Numbered from the stretch's first letter, positions 27,479 to 36,733 are shown. The stretch is DNA of 64,000 bases from Mesorhizobium sp. AR02 (GCF_024746835.1 NZ_CP080531.1:6716001-6780000); one strand, 5' to 3'. Translations and numbers: made by a program. Notes: a model not told the origin generated them from the letters alone.

Positions 27479-28405
27479 ATGCGGGCTCGGGCACCTGGTA
27501 AATTGTTGGCGACTGTAGCGGCGTCCGCTGCTTCGGTGACTTCCGCAGGCGTGGTTGCCGCGCATGCGGAGGATGCGAAGGTCACAGACCAGTCGGTGAT
27601 CGATTCACGCGTCAAGATAGCCTTCGAGGGCGCGTTCTTTCAAAACAACATCCACAATGGCGACAAGCTCGGCGGCTCTGACAAGCTTGGGAACAGTAAC
27701 GGCGACTTCTCTGGATCGATCGCGTTGACCAAGCAGATTTCACCTGACATGGACTGGCGCCTCGCTGGCGCGTTCCACGTCGGGAAGAACCGGTCGTTCG
27801 ATATCAGCGGCGCGACAACCGGGTTCGGTAATCCGGGGACATTGACTTTAGGCTACGGCGACGACTACGTCTTCCAGACGTTCGATTTCGATGTCGGCAA
27901 GCATGTCAAGGTTCAGGCCGCCGATATCCGCTTCTTTGGCGGTCTGCGCCTGGTGCATTCGGATGAAACAGGTGATGTCTTCGAAAGCTTCACCCCGGAC
28001 AATCCGGCCGACAAGGGGGTCTCCGCCGACAAGATTGGATCGTCGGAATATTGGGGCGTCGGCCCGCGTGTCGGCGCCGAGGCCTATTACCCGCTCGGCG
28101 AAACCTGGGGTCTGACAGGCGCGGTTTCCGGCTCCGTCATGTGGGGGCGCCGCAATGACCGTGTCGGTGTGAATGTCACGGGTACCAATCCGGATGGGCA
28201 CCTGTCCGCTACAGTGGCGAGCCAGTCCTACAGCCAGACAGTCACCAACGTTGACGCCTCGGCCGGCTTGAGCTGGACGCCGCTCGCGGGTACCACCTTT
28301 ACCGCCGGCTACAAGATCGAGCAGTGGCACAATCTGCTTATCAATGCGGACCACACCAACCAGACTTTCCACGGCCCCTTCCTTCGGCTCGAAGTGAAGA
28401 TGTGA
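27479..28405 (+). CDS. Beta-barrel outer-membrane protein, Lpg1974/MOMP-like
   Basis: This 308-residue protein has an N-terminal signal (KLLATVAASAASVTSAGVVAAHA) and a sequence of alternating amphipathic strands with Gly and aromatic residues ending in a Met. Segments such as VQAADIRFFGGLRLVHSD, SSEYWGVGPRVGAEAYYPLG and TFHGPFLRLEVKM resemble the Legionella-type major outer membrane protein family. It is probably a pore or a surface barrel. It is divergent from the P450 gene across a shared promoter region and is followed 33 bases later by an epoxide-hydrolase-like gene. Whether it belongs to the neighbouring pathway, for example in export, is inference. Confidence 0.8.
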   Translation: MRARAPGKLLATVAASAASVTSAGVVAAHAEDAKVTDQSVIDSRVKIAFEGAFFQNNIHNGDKLGGSDKLGNSNGDFSGSIALTKQISPDMDWRLAGAFHVGKNRSFDISGATTGFGNPGTLTLGYGDDYVFQTFDFDVGKHVKVQAADIRFFGGLRLVHSDETGDVFESFTPDNPADKGVSADKIGSSEYWGVGPRVGAEAYYPLGETWGLTGAVSGSVMWGRRNDRVGVNVTGTNPDGHLSATVASQSYSQTVTNVDASAGLSWTPLAGTTFTAGYKIEQWHNLLINADHTNQTFHGPFLRLEVKM

Positions 28406-28438
28406 CGGCGGCGACCGACATCCGGTGAGATTTGGGCA

Positions 28439-29278
28439 GTGTTCGAATCCAGGACCGCGGTCAACGGCAGCGTCAAATTGCACTACACGGCGGCGGGCTC
28501 TGGCCCGCCGATCGTCTTTCTGCACGGCTTTCCGGATCACGGAATGGGCTGGCGCCGGCAGATGCAGGCGCTTTGCGGCCGCTATCGCGTGATCGCGCCG
28601 GACCTGCGGGGCTTCGGACAAAGCGATGCGCCGCAAGGCTACGGCAACTATGTGCTGACCAATCTGGTCAACGACGTGCTGGCCGTTCTCGCCGCTGAAA
28701 AGCTGACCCAGGCCGCCATAGTAGGCCACGACTGGGGCGGTATCATCGCATGGTGGCTGGCCATACGAGTGCCGCAGGTCGTGCGCCATCTCGTCCTGTT
28801 GTCGACGCCGCACCCGCGCAATCATCTGCGTGCGATTGCCGACCCGGCCAATGCCGAGATCACCGGCTACATACGCCGCTTCCAGGTGCCGGGCGCAGCT
28901 CAGATGCTGGACATCAACGAACTCTGCGCCTGGGTCACCGATCCGGAGGACAGGCAAGCCCTGGTGGACTCCCTCACGCGATCCGATCCGGAGGCGATGC
29001 TGGGCTACTACAGAGCCAACATACCGCTTGGCAGAGTGCCTGACTTAGGTCAGTTACCTCTCGTCAAAGCGCCAACCCTGGTGCTGTTCGGCACCGACGA
29101 TCCCTATGTTCCGGTCAGCGCTTTCGATGGCACGTTTCGCGAGGTCGATAACGTGACCGCATTGGTGGCGCTGCCCGGCGCCGGTCACTTTATCCACCAC
29201 CAAGCAGGCAAGTTCGTCACCGAGCAGATCGAAGCGTGGGTGGAGCGATCGCCTTCCAGCTTCCGCCACCTTGCGTAA
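28439..29278 (+). CDS. Alpha/beta hydrolase, epoxide hydrolase-like
   Basis: This 279-residue enzyme has the haloalkane dehalogenase/epoxide hydrolase pattern. HGFPDHGMGWRRQ provides the oxyanion HG-x-P. The nucleophile motif is VGHDWGGIIAW with Asp as nucleophile rather than Ser. Acid and His residues are in FGTDDPYVPVSAF and PGAGHFIHHQ. The start is GTG; no strong ribosome binding site is seen. It lies 33 bases after the outer-membrane protein gene on the same strand and may be co-transcribed. An epoxide hydrolase next to a P450 is chemically sensible, but the substrate is unknown. Confidence 0.88.
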   Translation: MFESRTAVNGSVKLHYTAAGSGPPIVFLHGFPDHGMGWRRQMQALCGRYRVIAPDLRGFGQSDAPQGYGNYVLTNLVNDVLAVLAAEKLTQAAIVGHDWGGIIAWWLAIRVPQVVRHLVLLSTPHPRNHLRAIADPANAEITGYIRRFQVPGAAQMLDINELCAWVTDPEDRQALVDSLTRSDPEAMLGYYRANIPLGRVPDLGQLPLVKAPTLVLFGTDDPYVPVSAFDGTFREVDNVTALVALPGAGHFIHHQAGKFVTEQIEAWVERSPSSFRHLA

Positions 29279-29329
29279 GGCGTCTCAGGATCGCCTGAGC
29301 AACTATAGAAAGCCGAATTCTGTCTGACC

Positions 29330-30073
29330 TCAAGCCGGCGGCATCGGGCCAAATCGGATACGGAAGCGCCTGTTTTCACGGCCCTTCTTTTCGATCTTGC
29401 CGATGTGGATTTCGCCGATTTCGCCGGTGCTTTTGACATGCGTGCCGCCACAAGGCTGGCTATCGACTGCGCCATTCTCACCGATGCAGACAAGGCGGAT
29501 CTTGCCTGTACCGACTGGCGGGCGGACGTTCTTGGGCTTCACCAGGCCGGGATTCGCGGCGAGTTCCTCGTCGCTGATAAGCCTGGTGAAAATCGGATGA
29601 TCGGCCCGCACCAGGTCCATCAGGCTGGCCGTCACCTCTTCCTTCGAGAAGCTGGCGTCCGGAATGTCGAAATCGACACGGCTATCGTCCTCGGAAACCG
29701 CCGCACCCGTGATTGGAAACGGGCAAACGACTGTCAGCAGGTGACAGGCCGCATGCATGCGCATCAACAGGTGCCGGCGTTCCCAGTCGATGCTGAGTTT
29801 GACCTTCTCGCCAACCGCCAAGGCCGCCTGCTCCGGCGCCGGCACATGGATGATCTCGTCCTTGGTTTCACCCGTGATGGTGGCGGCAATGGCGATGCGG
29901 CTGCCATCGGCGCGTTCGAGATAGCCGGTGTCTCCCGGTTGGCCGCCCGATGTGGCGTAGAAGATGGTGCGGTCGAGAATGATGCCGCCACGATCATTGA
30001 CGGCAACGACCGTCGCATCCGCCGTGCTGAGATAAGCGTCGTCGCGAAACAGCGCTTCCGTCTTGTGCGCCAT
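29330..30073 (-). CDS. alaX: Alanyl-tRNA editing protein AlaX
   Basis: AlaX-type proteins are free-standing editing domains that hydrolyse Ser-tRNA(Ala) or Gly-tRNA(Ala) in trans. The two zinc-binding motifs are present: HAACH (H-x3-H) in LLMRMHAACHLLTVV and CGGTH (C-x3-H) in VDSQPCGGTHVKSTGEI. The N-terminal part (FRDDAYLSTADATVVAVNDRGGIILDRTIFYATSGGQPGDTG) resembles the AlaRS second additional domain, so this is a larger AlaX form at 247 residues. The start MAHKTE overlaps the cysteine synthase stop as TGATG. Translational coupling to a cysteine biosynthesis gene is notable. Confidence 0.93.
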   Translation of the reverse strand: MAHKTEALFRDDAYLSTADATVVAVNDRGGIILDRTIFYATSGGQPGDTGYLERADGSRIAIAATITGETKDEIIHVPAPEQAALAVGEKVKLSIDWERRHLLMRMHAACHLLTVVCPFPITGAAVSEDDSRVDFDIPDASFSKEEVTASLMDLVRADHPIFTRLISDEELAANPGLVKPKNVRPPVGTGKIRLVCIGENGAVDSQPCGGTHVKSTGEIGEIHIGKIEKKGRENRRFRIRFGPMPPA

Positions 30074-31107
30074 CACGCGACCTTTTCGAACGGCACCGAA
30101 ATCTTGCTCTGCAACTCCATCCAGCCCGGCACCGGGAGATTCTTCTCGCGCAGGAATTCCGGGTTGAACAGCTTCGACTGATAGCGCGTGCCGTAGTCGC
30201 AAAGAATGGTCACGATGGTGTGGCCGGGGCCAAGCTCCCTGGCCAGCCGGATGGCGCCGGCAATGTTGATGCCGGTCGAGCCGCCGACGCACAGGCCTTC
30301 TTCCTGGATGAGGTCGAAGACGATCGGCAGCGCGTCCTCGTCCTTGATCTGGAAGGAGAAGTCCGGCGTGAACCCTTCGAGATTGGCGGTGATGCGCCCC
30401 TGCCCGATGCCTTCGGTGATCGAACTGCCCTCGGACTTCAATTCGCCGCTGGTGTAAAAACTGTAGAGCGCGGCCCCCAGCGGATCAGCGAGCGCGATCT
30501 TGACGTCCTTGCTCCTGGCCTTCAGCCCGAAAGCAACGCCAGCCAGCGTGCCGCCGGAACCGACCGCCGAGACGAAACCGTCAACCTTGCCGCCGGTCTG
30601 GTTCCAGATTTCCTCGGCCGTGGTGCGGATATGTCCGTCGCGGTTGGCGACATTGTCGAACTGGTTGGCCCAGATGGCGCCGTTCGGCTCGCTCCTGGCC
30701 ATCTGCTCGGCCAGCCGTCCCGACAATTTCACGTAATTGTTGGGGTTCTTGTAGGGCACCGCCGGCACCTCGATCAGCTCGGCGCCGAGCAACCGGATCG
30801 TGTCCTTCTTTTCCTGGCTCTGCGTGTCCGGGATGACGATGACGGTGCGGTAGCCCAGAGCCTTGGCGACCAGCGTCAGCCCGATGCCCGTATTGCCGGC
30901 CGTCCCCTCGACGATGACACCGCCCGGCTGCAACAGGCCGCGCTGTTCGGCGTCACGGATGATGAACAGGCCGGCGCGATCCTTGACCGATTGCCCCGGA
31001 TTCATGAATTCGGCCTTGCCCAGGATCTCGCAGCCGGTTTCTTCGGAAGCTTTGTTGAGGCGGATCAGAGGCGTGTTGCCGATCGCGTCGATCACAGAAC
31101 GGGGCAT
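30073..31107 (-). CDS. cysK: Cysteine synthase A (O-acetylserine sulfhydrylase)
   Basis: This pyridoxal-phosphate enzyme makes cysteine from O-acetylserine and sulfide. The N-terminus is IGNTPLIRLNKASEETGCEI. The PLP Lys lies in EFMNPGQSVKDRAG, the asparagine loop in VEGTAGNTGIGLTLVAKALG and the phosphate-binding Gly/Ser loop in AVGSGGTLAGVAFGL. At 344 residues it is slightly longer than E. coli CysK and lies in the branch with a longer C-terminus (NPEFLREKNLPVPGWME). It is translated together with alaX. Cystathionine beta-synthase-type activity is possible but less likely. Confidence 0.92.
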   Translation of the reverse strand: MPRSVIDAIGNTPLIRLNKASEETGCEILGKAEFMNPGQSVKDRAGLFIIRDAEQRGLLQPGGVIVEGTAGNTGIGLTLVAKALGYRTVIVIPDTQSQEKKDTIRLLGAELIEVPAVPYKNPNNYVKLSGRLAEQMARSEPNGAIWANQFDNVANRDGHIRTTAEEIWNQTGGKVDGFVSAVGSGGTLAGVAFGLKARSKDVKIALADPLGAALYSFYTSGELKSEGSSITEGIGQGRITANLEGFTPDFSFQIKDEDALPIVFDLIQEEGLCVGGSTGINIAGAIRLARELGPGHTIVTILCDYGTRYQSKLFNPEFLREKNLPVPGWMELQSKISVPFEKVA

Positions 31108-31334
31108 TCAGGATTCCTTGTGTGCGTACGCCGAAACCCTAGAAACCCGAAGCTTCGGTTTCAAGGCAAGAATTTGTCTGGTCCAGTCGCATTACGGGCA
31201 CTGCGTTGCATCGGCACCCTCCAGACTGGGCTCGATATCGCACAGTTCATTTGCACCCAACGTCGAAAAGCACTCTTTTCATTCGATTTCCTGACCGCTA
31301 GAGCAAGGCACCAACAAACTCGACAGGGCGCAGC

Positions 31335-32156
31335 ATGACACTCTATCGGGCCGATCCGAAACACGGCGTCGCCTGGGTCACCGGCGGCAGCAGCGGTATT
31401 GGCCGCTCGCTGGCCAGGGACCTGGCGTCTCAAGGCTATGCGGTGGCGGTGACGGCGCTGGACGACGATCCGATCGACACGCTCATCGTCGAGACCGCGC
31501 AGATGCCGGGCAGCGTCACGGCTTTTCCCTGCGACGTCACCGACGAGCCGCGCATGGAAAGGACGGTCGCCGCGATCGAGAAGGAACTCGGCCCGATCGT
31601 GCTCGCCGTCTTCAATGCCGGAAACTACATTTCCACGCCTGGAGAGGCTCTCGTCGTCAAGGACTTTCGCCGCTCCTTCGAGGTCAACTATTTCGGCATC
31701 ATCAACGGGCTGGTGCCGGTCGTGGACTATATGCGCGTGCGGGCGCGCGGCCATGTCGTTCTGGTCGGATCGGTCACTGCCTATTTCGGCTGGCCGACCA
31801 CAGCTGCCTATGGCGGCACCAAGGCGGCGATCAACATCCTGGCCGAGTCGCTGAAGTACGATTTCGACAAGATGAACATCCGCGTCCAGGTGATAAACCC
31901 CGGTTTTGTCGACACGCCGCTAACCGAAAAGAACATGCTGCCAATGCCGGGCCTGATGCCGGTCAGCCGAGCGACACGCCGTATGGTGAAGGCAATCAAA
32001 TCCGGCGGCTTCGAAGTCACCTTTCCGTACCGCACGAGCTGGCCGCTAAAGTTTCTCAGCCTGTTGCCCAGACCGATCACCCGGTGGGTGATCAGCTTGA
32101 CGACCAGCTGGAAGGCGCGGCCGCTGCATTACGAGCGTAAACCGCCCAACAAATAG
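31335..32156 (+). CDS. Short-chain dehydrogenase/reductase
   Basis: This 273-residue SDR has the nucleotide-binding TGGSSGIGRSLARDL motif near residue 17, a central NAG (VFNAGNYIST) and the catalytic Ser/Tyr/Lys as GSVTAYFGWPTTAAYGGTK, with YxxxK near residue 160. FVDTPLTEKN is the classical post-active-site PG-x-x-x-T segment. The C-terminus (WPLKFLSLLPRPITRWVISLTT) is hydrophobic and may contact membrane. The substrate is unknown; the group includes NADP-dependent lipid and steroid reductases. It is the only gene in its orientation before the membrane-anchored hydrolase 93 bases on. Confidence 0.92.
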   Translation: MTLYRADPKHGVAWVTGGSSGIGRSLARDLASQGYAVAVTALDDDPIDTLIVETAQMPGSVTAFPCDVTDEPRMERTVAAIEKELGPIVLAVFNAGNYISTPGEALVVKDFRRSFEVNYFGIINGLVPVVDYMRVRARGHVVLVGSVTAYFGWPTTAAYGGTKAAINILAESLKYDFDKMNIRVQVINPGFVDTPLTEKNMLPMPGLMPVSRATRRMVKAIKSGGFEVTFPYRTSWPLKFLSLLPRPITRWVISLTTSWKARPLHYERKPPNK

Positions 32157-32249
32157 GATGCCCACAGGATTGGTGGCTTGGCTGCCTGAGCGGCCGTTGC
32201 CTGTTCATGGTCGCCACCATAGGTTTGTTGTTGTTGCGTGGAGTCTGCA

Positions 32250-33224
32250 ATGGGGCGACGGATCGTGCTTGCTGTGCTGGGCCTGATCGTCGTCCTTGCT
32301 CTGGCTCTCGTCTTTGGCCCACGCGTTCCCATCGACACCACGATCCGTTTCGATCCTTCCGTCATCGGTGACGATCCGCAGGCCTATGTGGCCAAGGTGG
32401 AAGCCGCCGTGCCCGGCATCCGTGATGGGCTGGAGAAGGAGATCGTCTGGGCCAACTCGATGGTGCATGCCAAGACGCGGCTGTCGATCGTCTATATCCA
32501 TGGCTTCTCGGCTTCGAAGGGCGAGGTCCGCCCCCTGCCCGACGACGTGGCCGACCAGCTCGACGCCAACCTCTTCTACACCCGCCTCACCGGTCACGGG
32601 CAAGACGGCGCGGCGATGACGCAAGGCAGCGTCAATGCCTGGATCAACGACTATGAGGAGGCGCTCGCCATCGGCCGGGCGATCGGCGACAAGGTGATCG
32701 TCATCTCGACCTCGACCGGCGGCTCGGTGGCGGTTTGGGCGGCAACGCAGCCGGGCGCATCGGATGGCGTGGCGGCCATTGCGTTCATCTCGCCCAATTT
32801 CGGCGTGAAGGCGTCCGGCGCCGAGATCCTGACCATGCCATGGGGCAAGCAGATCGCCGAACTCGTCATCGGCAAGGAGCGCAGTTTCGTGCCGCGCAAC
32901 GCACTGCACGAAAAATTCTGGACCACCAAATATCCGGTTGCCGCGACGCTGCCGATGCAGGCGCTGACGGAACTTGCCTATGGTGCGCCGGTTGAGAAGG
33001 CGACCATCCCGGCTTTGTTCATCTTCTCGGATATGGACAGAGTGGTCCGGCCCGACCGCACGCGTGAGATCGCCGGGCGTTGGGGTGGCGCACATGAGCT
33101 GGTGCCCATCGAAAGCACGGGCGACTCGGACAACCATGTCATCGCCGGCGATGTGCTGTCGCCATCGACCACGGCTTTCCTGGCGCAACGGATTGCCGTC
33201 TGGGTCGAGGCGGTGGCGAAATAA
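32250..33224 (+). CDS. Membrane-anchored alpha/beta hydrolase
   Basis: This 324-residue protein begins with a transmembrane or uncleaved signal segment (IVLAVLGLIVVLALALVFGP). The hydrolase domain shows IVYIHGFSASKGE and the nucleophile elbow STSTGGSVAVW (G/S-T-S-T-G-G, with Ser at the nucleophile). The later acid is in FIFSDMDRVVRPD, and the final His in TGDSDNHVIAGDVLS. It therefore looks catalytically complete and periplasm-facing. The ATG start MGRRIV is chosen over a GTG four codons upstream. The substrate is unknown. A GC-rich bidirectional terminator separates it from the convergent helicase gene. Confidence 0.88.
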   Translation: MGRRIVLAVLGLIVVLALALVFGPRVPIDTTIRFDPSVIGDDPQAYVAKVEAAVPGIRDGLEKEIVWANSMVHAKTRLSIVYIHGFSASKGEVRPLPDDVADQLDANLFYTRLTGHGQDGAAMTQGSVNAWINDYEEALAIGRAIGDKVIVISTSTGGSVAVWAATQPGASDGVAAIAFISPNFGVKASGAEILTMPWGKQIAELVIGKERSFVPRNALHEKFWTTKYPVAATLPMQALTELAYGAPVEKATIPALFIFSDMDRVVRPDRTREIAGRWGGAHELVPIESTGDSDNHVIAGDVLSPSTTAFLAQRIAVWVEAVAK

Positions 33225-33240
33225 GATGCAGAGACGAAAA

Positions 33241-33269
33241 GGGCGGCCGAAGCATCGCTTCAGCCGCCC
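33241..33269. terminator. Bidirectional terminator between hydrolase and helicase genes
   Basis: A 13-bp stem, GGGCGGCCGAAGC with its near-complement (one mismatch), has a three-base loop. On the minus strand it is followed by TTTTCG, so it probably ends the helicase transcript; plus-strand termination is less certain. Confidence 0.7.
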
Positions 33270-33332
33270 TCTTCTCCATCAGTCAGGCAACCAGCCAACC
33301 GCTAAGGCTTGGCCGACCGCCACCAGGCGTTG

Positions 33333-34754
33333 TTAAGCAGCCCGCGCCGCCGGGCGCTTGCCGCCGAAGCGGCGCTTGTTGTTGCCCTTGAAGGGTTTTG
33401 CGCCTTCCGGCTTGCGTTCGCCAGCAAAGGCCGGCTTGTCGCCGAAGCGCTTCTTGCCGAAGCCGTTGCCCTTGTTCTCGCCGCCCGGCCGCCTGCCGTC
33501 GCGACGGCCGTTACGGTCGTTGCGATCATTGGCGGGTTCGAAGCGCTCGTTCTTTTCAGCCGGATTGCGCTGCGGATCGGGGCTGCCGAGATGGTCGGCA
33601 ACGATTGGCAGCTTGGTGCGGATGATGCGCTCGACCTGACGCAGCTTGCTGTTCTCCGAAGGATCGCAAAGCGTGATCGCAATGCCGTCCATGCCGTTAC
33701 GACCGGTGCGGCCGATGCGGTGGACGTAGCTTTCAGCCTCGTCCGGCAGATCGAAGTTCACGACATGGCTGATACCGGGGACGTCGATGCCACGCGCCGC
33801 GATATCGGTCGCGACCAGAATGCGCACCGACCCCTCACGGAAATCGTTCAGCGCCTTCTGACGAGCGTTCTGCGACTTGTTGCCGTGAATGACGGCGGCC
33901 TTGAAGCCATCGCGCTCGAGGTCCTTGGTCACCCGGTCGGCGCCGTGCTTGGTGCGCGAAAAGATGATGACGGACTTCATCGCCTCGTCGGCGAGCATCG
34001 TCGACAGAACCTGGCGCTTCTGCTTGGTGCGGGCGAAGACGACGCCTTGCACGATTTCGGCAGCCGCGGTGCTTTGCGGCGAGACTTCAATGCGGACCGG
34101 GTTCTTCAACAGGCCCTTGGCCAGTTCGGCGATCTCGTCCGGCATGGTGGCCGAAAACAGCGCCGTCTGGCGATCAGGCGCGGTCGCCTTGGCGATGCGC
34201 TTGACGTCATTGATGAAGCCCATGTCGAGCATGCGGTCGCCCTCGTCCAGCACCAGCCATTTGGTGTCGGAGAGGATGAGGTCGCCCTCGCGCACCAGGT
34301 CGGTCAACCGGCCGGGCGTGGCAATGAGGATGTCGACGCCGGGCGCAACCTTCTTCACCTGGCTGAAGCGCGAGACGCCGCCCAGCACCAGTGCGGTCGA
34401 GACATGCTGGCCTTTTGCGAGGATCTTGATGGTGTCTTCGATCTGCACGGCAAGTTCACGCGTCGGCGCCAGGATGAGTGCGCGGGCCGTCTTGGCGCGC
34501 CGCTTGGTGCCGAGCGCGATGATCTTCGACAGGATCGGCAGCGCGAAGGCCGCGGTCTTGCCGGAGCCGGTCTGTGCGATGCCGAAAATGTCACGGCCTT
34601 CCAGCTGCGGCGGGATCGCCTGCATCTGGATCGGCTTCGGTTCGGTGAAGCCGGCGTTGTGGGTGGCCTTGAGCAGCGCACCCGTAATTCCCAGCGCTGC
34701 GAAACCGGAGAGTTCCGCGGTGTCGTTGCCGGGCAAAGTGTTTTCGTTGGTCAA
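33333..34754 (-). CDS. DEAD-box RNA helicase, RhlE-like, with DEGD motif
   Basis: This 473-residue ATP-dependent RNA helicase has the Q motif (GFTEPKPIQMQAI), Walker A AQTGSGKTAA, PTREL, TPGRL, SAT in LFSATMPDEI, HGNKSQNAR, and HRIGRTGR in domain 2. Motif II reads LVLDEGDRMLD, so the canonical DEAD is DEGD. The C-terminus (about 385-473) is a Gly/Arg/Lys-rich tail (KKRFGDKPAFAGERKPEG, ending KRRFGGKRPAARAA) typical of RNA-binding extensions. Such proteins act in ribosome assembly and cold adaptation. The gene is monocistronic, with a long upstream region that may hold a regulated 5' leader. Confidence 0.95.
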   Translation of the reverse strand: MTNENTLPGNDTAELSGFAALGITGALLKATHNAGFTEPKPIQMQAIPPQLEGRDIFGIAQTGSGKTAAFALPILSKIIALGTKRRAKTARALILAPTRELAVQIEDTIKILAKGQHVSTALVLGGVSRFSQVKKVAPGVDILIATPGRLTDLVREGDLILSDTKWLVLDEGDRMLDMGFINDVKRIAKATAPDRQTALFSATMPDEIAELAKGLLKNPVRIEVSPQSTAAAEIVQGVVFARTKQKRQVLSTMLADEAMKSVIIFSRTKHGADRVTKDLERDGFKAAVIHGNKSQNARQKALNDFREGSVRILVATDIAARGIDVPGISHVVNFDLPDEAESYVHRIGRTGRNGMDGIAITLCDPSENSKLRQVERIIRTKLPIVADHLGSPDPQRNPAEKNERFEPANDRNDRNGRRDGRRPGGENKGNGFGKKRFGDKPAFAGERKPEGAKPFKGNNKRRFGGKRPAARAA

Positions 34755-35165
34755 AATAATCTTCTTTCACGCGGCTCTGTGGCCGCAAACATCAATGGCG
34801 GCAGGGCGCAACCTGCCGTCGAAAAATTTGATATGAAACGACAAGGCGGGCGGACGTAAACGTCCACTCGGCTGCGCTGTCGTGCCCGCAGGCATCATGC
34901 CACGGGGCTTTTTCGCCACTTTGTGATGTACCGGAAAGAGGGGCCGATATACCGGAAAGAGGGAAAACAGACGCAACCAGTCTCATTTGTCGAGAAGGCC
35001 GGAATCTCCCGGCCCAAGCGCCTATGGGCTGCATATGGCTGAGTTCGCCCCGGAATGCAAGGGGCGTCATGTTGCGGTGCAGCAAAAACCAGCCAAAAGC
35101 CGACGCTTGCACTCCCCGGCGGGCATCATTACCACAAATGCAGCTTCTATTTTGGGGACCGAGCG
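34755..35165. other. Divergent intergenic region between helicase and pccB
   Basis: These 411 bases hold no supported gene. They include two copies of TACCGGAAAGAGGG at 34929-34942 and 34950-34963, exactly 21 bases apart. A stretch of A/T-rich sequence runs before each gene start. Promoters for both genes presumably lie here; the long leader on the helicase side would suit post-transcriptional cold-shock control, but no structure was proven. Confidence 0.5.
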
Positions 35166-36698
35166 ATGAAGGAAGTGCTGAAGGAACTCGAGCGCCGGCG
35201 CGACATCGCCCGCATGGGTGGTGGCCAGGCGCGCATCGATGCCCAGCACAAGAAGGGCAAGCTTACCGCGCGCGAACGCGTCGAGGTGTTTCTCGACGAG
35301 GGCTCGTTCGAAGAGTTCGACATGTATGTCGAGCATCGCTCGACCGATTTCGGCATGGAGAAGACAAAGATCGCCGGCGATGGCGTCGTCACCGGCTGGG
35401 GCACGGTCAATGGCCGGCCGGTCTATCTCTTTGCCAAGGATTTCACCGTGTTCGGCGGCTCGCTGTCGGAAGCCCATGCCGAGAAGGTCATCAAGGTGCA
35501 GGAAATGGCGCTGCGCAACCGCGCGCCGATCATCGGGCTTTACGACGCCGGTGGCGCGCGCATCCAGGAAGGTGTGGCGGCGCTCGGCGGCTATGCCGAG
35601 ATCTTCCAGCGCAACGTGCTGGCGTCGGGCGTCATTCCGCAGATTTCCGTGATCATGGGGCCGTGCGCCGGCGGCGACGTCTATTCGCCCGCCATGACCG
35701 ACTTCATCTTCATGGTGCGCGACACCTCCTACATGTTCGTCACCGGGCCGGATGTGGTGAAGACCGTCACCAACGAGACGGTCACCGCCGAGAGCCTCGG
35801 CGGTGCCTCGGTGCACACGACCAAATCCTCCATCGCCGACGGCGCCTATGACAATGACGTCGAGGCGCTGTTGCAGATGCGCCGGCTGGTCGATCTGCTG
35901 CCCGCTTCGAACACATCGGAGCTTCCCGAAATCGAATGCTACCAGTCGGTCACCGACCACGATTTGTCGCTCGACCGGCTGATCCCAGACAATGCCAACA
36001 AGCCCTACGACATCAAGGAACTGATCCTGAAAGTCGCCGATGAAAGCGACTTCTTCGAGATCCAGCAGAACTTTGCCAAAAACATCGTCACCGGCTTCGG
36101 GCGCGTCGAAGGCCGCACGGTCGGCTTCGTCGCCAACCAGCCGATGGTGCTGGCCGGCGTGCTCGATTCCGACGCCAGCCGCAAGGCGGCGCGCTTCGTG
36201 CGCTTCTGCGATTGTTTTTCGATCCCGATCGTCACCTTCGTCGATGTCCCAGGCTTCCTGCCCGGCACGGCGCAGGAATATGGCGGGCTGATCAAGCATG
36301 GCGCCAAGCTGCTCTTTGCCTATGCCGAAGCGACCGTGCCGAAGATCACCGTCATCACCAGAAAAGCCTATGGCGGCGCCTATGACGTCATGGCCTCAAA
36401 ACACCTGCGCGGCGACATGAATTATGCCTGGCCGACGGCGCAGATCGCGGTGATGGGGGCGAGAGGCGCGGTCGAAATCATCTACCGCAAGGACATCGGC
36501 GATGCGGAAAAGATCGCAGCCCATACAAAGACTTACGAGGATCGCTTCCTGTCGCCCTTCGTCGCCGCCGAGCGCGGCTATGTCGACGAGGTGATCATGC
36601 CGCACTCGACGCGCCGGCGTATTGCGCGGGCATTGCGGATGCTGCGCAACAAGGACATGCAGAACCCCTGGAAGAAGCACGACAACATCCCGCTTTAA
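35166..36698 (+). CDS. pccB: Propionyl-CoA carboxylase beta subunit (carboxyltransferase)
   Basis: This 510-residue biotin-dependent carboxyltransferase moves CO2 from biotin onto propionyl-CoA to make methylmalonyl-CoA. The N-terminus [20 protein letters not shown] is typical. [24 protein letters not shown] and [20 protein letters not shown] are family landmarks, and the C-terminal half has [32 protein letters not shown] and the methylmalonyl-type end. The start is the ATG preceded by a GGGGACC stretch. A longer frame of 37 extra residues exists but is not family-like. The alpha subunit is not in this window. Acetyl-CoA carboxylase activity is a less likely alternative. Confidence 0.95.
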   Translation: MKEVLKELERRRDIARMGGGQARIDAQHKKGKLTARERVEVFLDEGSFEEFDMYVEHRSTDFGMEKTKIAGDGVVTGWGTVNGRPVYLFAKDFTVFGGSLSEAHAEKVIKVQEMALRNRAPIIGLYDAGGARIQEGVAALGGYAEIFQRNVLASGVIPQISVIMGPCAGGDVYSPAMTDFIFMVRDTSYMFVTGPDVVKTVTNETVTAESLGGASVHTTKSSIADGAYDNDVEALLQMRRLVDLLPASNTSELPEIECYQSVTDHDLSLDRLIPDNANKPYDIKELILKVADESDFFEIQQNFAKNIVTGFGRVEGRTVGFVANQPMVLAGVLDSDASRKAARFVRFCDCFSIPIVTFVDVPGFLPGTAQEYGGLIKHGAKLLFAYAEATVPKITVITRKAYGGAYDVMASKHLRGDMNYAWPTAQIAVMGARGAVEIIYRKDIGDAEKIAAHTKTYEDRFLSPFVAAERGYVDEVIMPHSTRRRIARALRMLRNKDMQNPWKKHDNIPL

Positions 36699-36733
36699 GG
36701 CGCCGAAGAGCGTCTGCCAGCGGCAGCGAGCCC

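Noticed and set aside
27339..27494. N-terminal extension of the P450 to an ATG at 27494
   Set aside because: Would overlap the divergent outer-membrane protein start, remove the shared promoter region and exceed normal P450 length.
33309..34859. 516-codon open frame opposite the DEAD-box helicase
   Set aside because: Antisense shadow; composition and lack of a ribosome binding site argue against it.
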